From: Lichina pygmaea
Taxonomy: Eukaryota; Ascomycota; Lichinomycetes; Lichinales; Lichinaceae
NCBI GenBank assembly: GCA_963422465.1
Contig: OY730174.1
Span: 1,302,001-1,366,000 of the forward strand
Direction of reading: 5' to 3'
DNA: 64,000 nucleotides
The position numbers and the translations under genes are program-made. Below the pieces are notes generated by a model. That model was not told the origin of the DNA and made no database searches. It saw nothing but the letters and a program-made list of their open reading frames with translations. This document shows, piece by piece, positions 56,236 through 64,000 of this stretch; position 1 is the stretch's first letter; the number at the start of each line of letters is the position of its first letter.

Positions 56236-56624
56236 TGTTAAGGCCTAGGCCGGAACAGCCTAGGTAAGCGAGGGAGGAGTGTTAGTCATACAGAACAACA
56301 TCCGACCGAACCGGTGGACGAGCAAGAGCTAAGCGAGGAGCTCGTCCGGTGGACGAGCAGGAGCTAAGCGAGGAGCTTGTCCACGCAAAAGGATGATACC
56401 CCTCGGAGAAGACCTCCCCCCTAGGGCATCTGTATAAAGACCACCCAAAGGGCCCGGAGGGATTAGCTCTCCAGGCTGAACACACATACACACATCGTAC
56501 TGAGATAATAGTACAGAGAGAGTTCCCTATCTGTCTATTCCTCTATCAAGTCCCTGTCTAGAATCTGCCCTGCGAAGCAACAGACCGTACCGGTTTCTGT
56601 GTGAACCCGGCCCGGCTTTTAACA
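56236..56624 (+). repeat. 5' LTR of the Ty3-type element
   Basis: 389 bp, starting TGTTAAGGCCTAGGCC and ending TTTTAACA. It contains two units of a 35-bp tandem repeat around AAGAGCTAAGCGAGGAGCTC and a TATAAA-like word (near 56430) that may be the promoter. Confidence 0.93.
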
Positions 56625-59600
56625 GTTTCAGCCTCTAACATATAGGACACTGACTTGATACGATGGTGGATCCACAAAGCCCTACCCCTTCCCAGGCAGC
56701 TCAAGCCCAGGCTGCTCAGGCGGCTCAGGCCCAGGCTGTCCAGGCAGCACCTATTGTTAACCTACCCCCGAAGCCCTTGAAGGTAGGTGCCCCGAAGAGG
56801 TACGATAGATCCAGGGGAGGACTGGAGTTGTTCTTCTCACAACTGGAGCTCTACTATAGGTTCAACACAGCCCAGTTCCCAACAGACCAGAAGAAGGTGC
56901 TATTTGCAGCCTCCTACCTAGAAGGACCAGCCTTCACTTGGTTCAATGTCTACTTAAGGGATTACCTAGACAATCAGGCAGACCCCAAGGAGCAAGAAGA
57001 CAATACCTGACAGGTCATGGGAAGCTTGAAAACCTTTAAGACAGCTATGAGAAAGATGTTTGGGATTCTTGATGAGGAAAAGGATGCAGAACAAAAGCTC
57101 CAAGCACTGCGGCAAACTGGATCAGCATCGGAGTTTGCGGTGAAGTTCCAACAACTAGCAGTGAGGACCCAGTGGGGGGACAGTGCACTAACAGCACTAT
57201 TCTACCAAGACCTCAAGGAACAAGTCAAGAACAACATCACGCGAGGAGACTGACCAACCGAGCTCTACAAAATGATCAAGACTGCGGCTTGCATCAACGA
57301 CTGACAGTTTGAGAGAGAGCTTGAGAAGCAAGGCAAGTAGATGAAACCATGGGTGAAGAAAAAACCAACACCTGCCAAAGATAACTACAGCTTGGTACCC
57401 ATGGAAATTGATGTGGTGGAACCACGAAAGAAGAAGACATGGAAGTGTTACAACTGTCAGAAAGTGGGCCACCTTGCGGTGAACTGCAGGAGCAAGAAGA
57501 AGAACAAGAAGGGCAAAGGGAAGCAGTTGAACACCACGAGTGCCTGGAAAGGCAGAGAGATGGAGGAGCCCCAGAGAGTCCCCCAAGACACACTGCCCCA
57601 CAATCACCCTGAGGTGGCACTTCTCAGAGAGGAGGACAACCTCTGACAACACGCTGAAGAACTCGAGAACATGCTTCAAGAAATCTTGGATCACCTCAAC
57701 AAGGTCCAAAGAAAGGTCAACAGAATCCACTGGGAGGAAGACCTGATCTCCGAGTTCAACACAACTGGCTACATGGAGGAACAGGTTAACGACAAGGAAG
57801 CCCAGCCACCACCAGTCCCCAACAAACCTGTCCTTTGATGACAGAACACAACCCTATCAGAAATAGGGGAGACGCAAGTGTCACGATAGGTTGACAATAC
57901 CCTCAGCATCACACAGGTCAGAGACATTGCCACACAAGTGGACCTACACCAGGCTACAACAGCAGCCTGCGGACAACCTTATTGGAAGGTGTGCGAAGAC
58001 AACCACTGCAAGGAACACCTTCTAGAGAAAAGAAAGAAGATGTGGTTCCCAGGGTCTGAGGTGGAAGTGTGATAGAATATGCACATCCAAAGAGTCAACC
58101 CTGAACAAGACAATTGCAACCAAGACCTGTGGGAATAATGCCTCACCACATGATGCAAACAACACGTGGTAGAGCATCAGGCCCAGAGCCTAGGCGGCTC
58201 AAAGAACTAGCAGTGCTCTTCAAAACCGGGGTCGGAAGAGCAGGCAAGACAACACCCCAGGAGGAAGGAGTCAAGCCAAGCCTTGACGTGACAGCCTGCA
58301 GTCTGCACTTTCACATCAAGATCAGAGTCAATGGGCAGTTGGCTAAGACCATGATCAACTCTGGTGTGACTGGCAACTTCATGTCAGAAAGCTTTGCCAG
58401 AAGAAACAAGGTTCCAGTCCAAGACAAGAAAGACTCTTACCAATTGACAGTAGTGGACAGAACACCACTCTCCAAAGACAAGGGACAAGTGACAAAGGAG
58501 ACCAAGAGTCTGAGACTGAGTGTCCATGGCACAACGATCAGAACAGAGGAATTCGACTTGGTCTGAATACCCCACAAAGTTATATTGGGACTTCTGTGGT
58601 TGGAAAAACAAAACCCAAAGATTGACTGGAAAAGAAGGCAACTAGTCTTTCCAGATAAGACACTGGTCAAGTCAGAACCAGGAGTGATGATTAAAGAAAT
58701 CTCACTGACACAGTGGAAGAAATACCACCAGTGTGGGGAGGCCTGTGTGGTCTGGATGAAACCCTGAACATAACAACTTTGCACCACGCAAGACACCGTG
58801 GGTGAGACTCAGGCACCGCAGTTGCCAAATAAGTATAAAGAATACCAGGAGATGTTCAAAGAAACAGTGATCATGATGCTACTGGAACATCAGGAGTGGG
58901 ACCACAAGATTCCACTGGAAGACAGAAAAAAACCCACACATAGCTCTATCTACACTCTGTCAGCGAAAGAGCTTGAGACCCTGAGAGACTACCTGGACAA
59001 GAACCTAGCGAAAGAGTTTATAAGACCTTCAACATCACCAGCTGGGTACCCAATATTGTTTGTGCTAAAGAAAGATAGCAAACTTCAACTGTGTGTTGAT
59101 TATCAGCAGCTAAATGTGATCACAGTGAAAAACTGCTACCCACTGCTATTGATATTGGAAATCCAAGACCGGATCCAAGAAGCCAAATAGTTTACCAAGT
59201 TTGATATTCGAGGTGCTTTCAACCTGGTTAGGATGAAAGACAGTGAAGAATGGAAGACAGCCTTTCGTACGAGGTACAGGCACTACAAGTATACTGTGAT
59301 GCTATTCAGCCTTACGAATACACCAGCAACATTCCAATCACTCATTAACGCTGTCCTCTGACAATACCTGGACATATTTGTCACCACTTACATCGAAAAT
59401 GTCTTGGTATACACCAACAGAACCTTGGAGGAGCATAAACAGCATGTCAAGAAGATCCTACATGCACTCCAGAAAGCAGGCATAAGGTTACACCTTGATA
59501 AAAGTGTTTTCCACACAAAAGAAGTGGAATATTTGGGGTTGATCCTAACAACAGAAGGAATCTGAATAGACAACACAAAGACGGCAGCAGTACAAGACTG

Positions 59601-60640
59601 GCCAACACCCAAAAACCTCAAAGAAGTACAATCCTTCCTAGGATTTGCAAACTTCTACTGATGATTCATCAAGGACTACTCAAGAACAGCAGCAGTCTTG
59701 ACAGAGTTAACCAGAAAGAACAAATCTTTCAGGTGGGGGGAGAGCCAACAAGTGGTCTTCCAGGAGTTGAAGAACAAATTCATCTCCACACCTATTTTGG
59801 CATCATTTGACTCTGAGAAGAGGATCATTTTGGAGACTGATGCCTCAGACCAAGCATTGGGATCCTGCTTGTGTCAACCAGACACTGACAAACACTTACA
59901 CCCTGTCGCATACTGATCAAGAAAGTTCTCTGGCCCAGAACTGAGGTACGATGTTCACGACAAAGAGTTGTTAGCAATTGTCAACACATTCCAAGAATGG
60001 AGGCCTTACTTGGAGAGGGCAAAATACACAGTAGACATGTACTCAGACCACAAGAACTTAGCTTACTTCACAACAACAAAGAAGCTAAACTGACAACAAG
60101 TTCGATGGGCAGAGTTGTTGGCATCATACAACTTTCAAATCCTCTACTGGAAGGGCACCAAAAATGCTCAAGTGGACGCACTCAGCAGACGACCAGACTT
60201 AATAGATAACAAAACAATGATCGACCGTGCCCAGAACACCACCACCCACTGATTACACAACAAAAGGTTGAAGGGACCAACCCTGGAAAGGGGGGATAAG
60301 GTCTACCTATCAACAAAAAACCTGCGCTCAAAGTGACTGAGCAAAAAGCTGGACCACGTACAAATCAGACTATTCAAAATCAAGAAGTGCACTGGGAAGG
60401 TCAACTATCAACTGAGACTACCACGAAAAGCAAGGATACACTGAGTATTCCACGTCTCACTGCTTGAACCAGCACCCAGCAACGCAGAGATCAAGACAGA
60501 ATGGAACTTCAAGGACAACAAAGAAGAGTACGATGTTGAAAGAATCCTGGATAGTCGAAGAAACAGACAGAAAACCAAGTACCTGGTGAAGTGGTTAGGA
60601 TTTGACAAAAAGGAGAATTTGTGGGAACCAACTGAGAACT

Positions 60641-61190
60641 TCAGCTCTGCGACAAACCAGAAGCTGGTGGATTACCACCAAGCAAACCCGCAGCGACCAG
60701 GTCTGACAGGGACAACAGCTTGAGAGAAGCCAAAGTCTCTGAAGAGAAGACATCCTCAAAGGACAGTGGAGCAGTAGCCTGACTGGCCTCCTGTTCGCAG
60801 ATAACACGGAGAGCCTCTTGTTCCTGAGCATCAAGGGATTCTTGATCCTTGATGGCTGACAGCTCACGACAGATAGCATCAGCCTCCTTCTGTGAGAGAC
60901 GACCCAGCTGCCGGCGGAGACAGATCTGCCAGGGAAGCAACTTTGACAATTGGTCATCAGTCTCTTGCAGCTGAGCCTTGAGCTGCTCACACTCAAGTTC
61001 CATCTTCTTCCATTCTGATTCTGAGAGATGAAGGTCGCAGTGACAACTCTTCTTGATGCACTGACAACAAAAAGATGATACGGAACTCACAACACACTTG
61101 GCGTGGTCATGACAACAAGCACCGCATGCGATTTTTGATTCCTTGCCTATTTTGCCAATGCGACAAGAAAGAGAACTGCGACAACAAGTT
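60641..61190 (-). other. Antisense open frame in the 3' part of the Ty3-type element
   Basis: On the strand opposite to gag-pol an open frame covers the chromodomain end and the stretch before the 3' LTR. It reads a Cys/His-rich part (ACGACCHDHAKC, then FCCQCIKKSCHCDLHLSE) followed by a charged, probably coiled-coil segment (MELECEQLKAQLQETDDQLS) and a hydrophobic C-terminus. Proteins of this look are, as far as I recall, annotated repeatedly beside Ty3-type elements in filamentous ascomycetes. Treated here as part of the fossil element; no clear start codon is seen and no function is assigned. Confidence 0.5.
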
Positions 61191-61273
61191 CAAGTTGTCT
61201 GATCTCAGTTCATGACAAAAGAGGAGCAGGGAGAAAAGGATCTGGGGACAGAACCCTTGGAGGGAAGGGATAG

Positions 61274-61802
61274 TGTTAAGGCCTAGGCCGGAACAGCCTA
61301 GGTAAACAAGGGAGGAGTGTTAGTCATACAGAACAACATCTGACCGAACTGGTGGACAAGCAAGAGCTAAGCGAGGAGCTCGTCCGGTGGACAAGCAGGA
61401 GCTAAGCGAGGAGCTCGTCTGGTGGACAAGCAGGAGCTAAGCGAGGAGCTTGTCCGGTGGACAAGCAGGAGCTAAGCGAGGAGCTCGTCCGGTGGACAAG
61501 CAGGAGCTAAGCGAGGAGCTTGTCCGGTGGACAAGCAGAAGCTAAGCAAGAAGCTCGTCCACGCAAAAGGATGATACCCCTCGGAGAAGACCCCCCCCCT
61601 AGGGCATCTGTATAAAGACCACCCAAAGGGCCCAGAGGGATTAGCTCTCCAGGCTGAACGCACATACACACATCGTACTGAGACAATAGTACAGAGAGAG
61701 TTCCCTATCTGTCTATTCCTCTATCAAGTCCCTGTCTAGAATCCGTCCTGCGAAGCAACAGACCGTACCAGTTTCTGTGTGAACCCGGCCCGGCCTTTAA
61801 CA
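61274..61802 (+). repeat. 3' LTR of the Ty3-type element
   Basis: 529 bp with the same ends as the 5' LTR. It carries six units of the 35-bp repeat where the 5' LTR has two; four extra units (140 bp) account exactly for the length difference. Confidence 0.93.
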
Positions 61803-62210
61803 AATCTGCTGTGTCTTTAAAGACACTTCTTTCAGGTGACATCAAAGCTGTTGCTCCAGGACATTGAACTTCTTAGCCAACTTCGGGATTGTGAACTTCT
61901 TGTGTGTGGGAATCAATTCTATAGCCTTTGAGATCTGAGCTTCAACTTCTGGGTATAGCTTGGCCATGTTGTGGTGGAGTTATGGCTGTTTGAATGTTGT
62001 CATGCAGTAGTGATCAAAAACCTTTCATACTGCTGATACTTTTATTCCAGTGTAAGACACCTCTCTAGATAGAGAGGTGTTCCGGACGTACCGGAGGTGT
62101 GGGAGGAGGGGGTGTAGCCCCCCGTGGCGCGGGTACGTACGTAAGTAAGTACATACGTAATTAGAGGGAGGTACCGCAGTGGAAAGTTTCACTCAACCGG
62201 ACTAAGTATA

Positions 62211-63005
62211 CCCGTGCCACGGGGGGCTACACCCCCTCCTCCCTCACCTCCGGTACGTCCGGAACACCTCTCTATCCAGAGAGGTGTCTTACACCGGAAT
62301 GAAAGTATCAGCGGTATGAAAGGTTTTCTTGATAAAATCAACTGCAATGCCTATAATTCCACAACACAATGACTACATGAAAATATAACTGGCTCATTTG
62401 ATTCCTCTACTTCTACACTATTGTTTCTGAGGTTGCAGGCCTTTTTACAAGCCATGAAAGTAATATATCTACAAAACAAGGAAGAGTGACCAAAAGATCG
62501 CATGTCTGAGAGAAGTGAAGTGGGCGACTCAAGTTTTTATGGTAGCTAACGTGGCTATGGTAGCTACAGTAGTTACTCAACAATACCAGCAGAATCTGGG
62601 AGAGTGTAGCATCAGGGATGATAGTAGAAGAGTAGGGGAATCAGATAGGTACATAAAAATTATCACTTGTCTATCTAGTTGTGGAGTTGCAGGTTTTTCA
62701 AATTGATGTTGTCGAGAACCTGTTCTGTGAGTGACAACTACCATAGCTTCTCAACTACACCACAAAAATCTAGAGAAGTCTATATCTTTAGGGATTATAG
62801 CAGAGAAGTAGGAGAATCAATTGAGCCACTTACATTTCAATTTAGTCGCTCTGTTGTGAAGTTATAGATGTTGCAGTCAAGTAGTGATCAAAAACCTTTC
62901 ATACCGCTGATACTTTCATTCCGGTGTAAGACACCTCTGGATAGAGAGGTGTTCCAGACGTACCGGAGGTGCGGGAGGAGGGGGTGTAGCCCCCCGTGGC
63001 ATGGG
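62211..63005. mobile_element. Palindromic Fot1-type MITE, 795 bp
   Basis: TA-flanked (62209-62210 and 63006-63007), with ends CCCGTGCCACGGGGGGCTAC and its complement, matching the neighbouring Fot1-type element over more than 130 bp. Beyond the terminal repeats, both arms resemble the left (54339) subterminal region of the parent: CTATAATTCCACAACACAATGAC in one arm, and the complement of CTATAACTTCACAACAGAGCG in the other, continuing past the AATCTAGAGAAGTC motif. It therefore looks like two left ends joined head to head. No transposase remains. It lies only 75 bp from the parent element's right end. Confidence 0.85.
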
Positions 63006-63007
63006 TA

Positions 63008-63417
63008 CTAGCCCGCACATTCCTCATCAGATCATCCAATAACCATCACCATCAATACCACTATCACCAGCACAAGGACAAGTGATAAGTACTGGCAAGA
63101 ACTACACAAGACCTCAAGAGCCTTACACAGCTTTGACACTTCTACCTCTATAACTCTGTGGTAGACTATATGAAGTGTCAGCAACCCACTAGTCCACACA
63201 CATCAACAATATCCAAGCTCTCCAAACTTCAATACTTATCCCTACCACTCTCATCAGTAAGTAATACTTCTAAGAAAAAAGTAGAGCTGACATGCACACT
63301 CTCACCTTCCCACTCTCCCTCACATACTCTATTATATTGTTCTCAAGACTGATGAATGTTTAGGTGTTACAGACTTCCCTTGAGGGTTTGAGTCTGTCGA
63401 CTGTTCAAGCACCTCGT
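63008..63417. other. AT-rich spacer between transposon island and last gene
   Basis: No gene is seen. CACCAT/ATCACC-rich low-complexity DNA occurs near 63045-63080. It is AT-richer than the host genes and may be further transposon debris. Confidence 0.4.
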
Positions 63418-64000
63418 ATGTACTCAGAACCTGGCCGGAAGAGAAAGAGACAGCGCCACACTTGTCAGTCTGCTCAGAAGCGGCGGCGAACCTCGGCAGC
63501 CGACCTTGAGAGATTCGAATCGTGTTGCGTGACTTCGCAAGCTGATCGCAAACGGAAGTGGTCGCCGAAGGCGGAAGCTCCTGGACTCGAGGACAGGCCT
63601 GTTACTAAGTGGTCGAGAGCGTCGGTGGCCAGTCAAGCTGCTGAGGATAACGAGGAACCCCTCAGCAAGGCCGAGGCGGAGGATCCTGTCGCCTGTAAGA
63701 AGGGCGACCAGGTCGAACACTGGGTCCTGTACAGTTGTTGGCCCAAGGAATATTGCCAACTAGTTCCAGAGATGGCCGAAGCCACGTCGCTCTTGCGGGA
63801 ACGATCGGATCCTGTGTTGAGCTATACTGAGTCTGTCGAGAAGGGCGACAGTCCGCCAGCGTACAGCCCAGCGTACGAGGAAACACTGACGGCCGCCGGC
63901 ATCTTCATGCATCATGACCCAGCCACCATCCGGATGGCGGACTCGAGCGAGAAGCTCCGCGCGACACTGCGTGCCGCGCAGTACGACCCGCCTCAGCATT
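63418..64000 (+). CDS. Fungal hypothetical protein of the WPKEYF...-type (DUF7924-like) family, partial
   Basis: From ATG 63418 the frame stays open to the window edge (194 codons) with no stop, so the 3' end is missing. The N-terminus is basic and nuclear-localisation-like (GRKRKRQRHT, QKRRRTS). The segment YSCWPKEYCQLVPEMAEATS, then PAYSPAYEETLTAAGIFMHH, then SSEKLRATLRAAQYDPPQ resembles the conserved start of a large, poorly characterised protein family of filamentous ascomycetes, in which WPKEYFE..., then YxDPRYETLLxTKGSFM, then SKxLCxxLL are usual (family recalled from memory). Members are multi-copy and often lie near transposons; no function is established that I know of. The immediate neighbour here is a transposon island, which fits. 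Confidence 0.65.
   Translation, partial: MYSEPGRKRKRQRHTCQSAQKRRRTSAADLERFESCCVTSQADRKRKWSPKAEAPGLEDRPVTKWSRASVASQAAEDNEEPLSKAEAEDPVACKKGDQVEHWVLYSCWPKEYCQLVPEMAEATSLLRERSDPVLSYTESVEKGDSPPAYSPAYEETLTAAGIFMHHDPATIRMADSSEKLRATLRAAQYDPPQH

Larger units (their letters stand above)
56236..61802 (+). mobile_element. Ty3-type (chromovirus) LTR retrotransposon, decayed copy nested in the Fot1-type element
   Basis: A 5567-bp element bounded by TG...CA LTRs (56236-56624 and 61274-61802) and by a perfect 5-bp target duplication AATCT (56231-56235 and 61803-61807). Recognisable parts, in order: gag with a CCHC zinc knuckle (56663 to about 57640), protease (about 58280-58560), reverse transcriptase (about 58800-59450), RNase H (about 59700-60200), then a C-terminal integrase-type segment and chromodomain (about 60240-60720); an integrase core was not recognised. 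The order and the chromodomain place it with chromoviruses (Ty3/Gypsy). A purine-rich stretch precedes the 3' LTR. The coding part is broken in more than ten places. The LTRs differ at about 14 of 389 comparable positions, mostly transitions, so the insertion is moderately young. Confidence 0.92.
55106..61967 (-). pseudogene. Fot1/pogo DDE transposase, interrupted
   Basis: The coding sequence runs on the minus strand from ATG 61967 to 61808, is interrupted by the LTR element, and resumes at 56235 to the stop at 55106. The N-terminus (MAKLYPEVEAQISKAIELIP, then KKFTIPKLAKKFNV) is a psq/CENP-B-type helix-turn-helix; RKLSEAKEAAVCGYLDQLDK is the second DNA-binding part. The DDE catalytic core is intact in its acidic residues: IWNMDKSGF, LLLDGHRSHC and ILQPLDVVVFQPYKY. 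It ends with the C-terminal FKKTGLYPYNP stretch typical of the family. Besides the insertion, two in-frame TGA codons are visible (after NVLEQQL and after KQKTTDP); both could derive from CGA by a single C-to-T change at CpG. The product is therefore inactive, but decay is light. Confidence 0.85.
54339..62133 (-). mobile_element. Fot1/pogo-type DNA transposon, interrupted by an LTR element
   Basis: The outer inverted repeats are about 135 bp long (CCCGCGCCACGGGGGGCTAC at the left, its complement at the right end) with few mismatches, flanked by TA at 54337-54338 and 62134-62135. Removing the nested LTR element (5567 bp) and its 5-bp target duplication leaves about 2.22 kb, close to Fot1-type elements. 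The transposase runs on the minus strand. This copy is the evident parent type of the 10150-10945 and 62211-63005 derivatives, which share its ends and subterminal sequence. The island is clearly AT-richer than the flanking host genes. Confidence 0.9.

Overview
The window looks like nuclear DNA of a filamentous ascomycete (Pezizomycotina; Sordariomycetes is my guess). Reasons: GC-rich genes with short introns (mostly about 45-215 nt, GTRNGY donors, CTGAC/CTAAC branch sites, YAG acceptors), typical ascomycete single-copy genes (RGP1, PSP1-domain, RRG9, MOB1), many long microsatellites and homopolymer G/C runs between genes, and a fungal mobile-element set (Fot1/pogo transposon with MITEs, Ty3-type chromodomain LTR element, Tad-like LINE remnant). 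No organism name can be read from the sequence itself.

Layout. 1-9.7 kb: end of an alanyl-tRNA-editing-type gene (+), a five-exon WDR62/MAPKBP1-like WD40 gene (-), RRG9 (-) and an mpaB/Lcp-type (DUF2236) membrane oxygenase (+). 10.1-11.4 kb: a Fot1-type MITE with a second inverted-repeat element beside it. 11.6-19.7 kb: RGP1, a small repeat protein, MOB1 and the ATP synthase OSCP gene, all +. 19.7-32.2 kb is gene-poor: a disordered polyQ protein (-), a MULE-type MITE with an 11-bp target duplication, and a multi-pass membrane protein with a sequon-rich ectodomain (+). 32.2-37.2 kb: a six-exon RasGEF carrying a degenerate Ras-like domain. 38.6-42.0 kb: a LINE 3' fragment, then a divergent pair, HIT zinc-finger protein (-) and NFU1 (+), 190 bp apart. 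42-53.8 kb: a long gene-free stretch, PSP1-domain gene (+) and RPL15 (+). 54.1-63.0 kb: an AT-richer transposon island in which a Ty3-type LTR element sits inside a Fot1-type transposon, next to a palindromic derivative of the same transposon. 63.4 kb to the end: a partial gene of a family common in filamentous fungi.

The host genes are mostly unrelated housekeeping and signalling genes: mitochondrial function (RRG9, OSCP, NFU1), translation (RPL15, tRNA editing), Golgi traffic (RGP1), and mitotic exit/Ras signalling (MOB1, RasGEF). They do not form an obvious pathway or cluster. The most informative signals beyond the genes are the transposon genealogies: a parent Fot1-like element, two 795-796 bp derivatives and a 32-bp stub in one window; a three-copy TA-flanked mini-MITE family of about 180 bp; a MULE-type MITE with perfect target duplication; and a nested LTR element whose LTRs differ mainly by tandem-repeat copy number. 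I found no convincing new multi-gene system.

Exon coordinates were inferred by eye from frame, family similarity and splice consensus; none was checked against transcripts.
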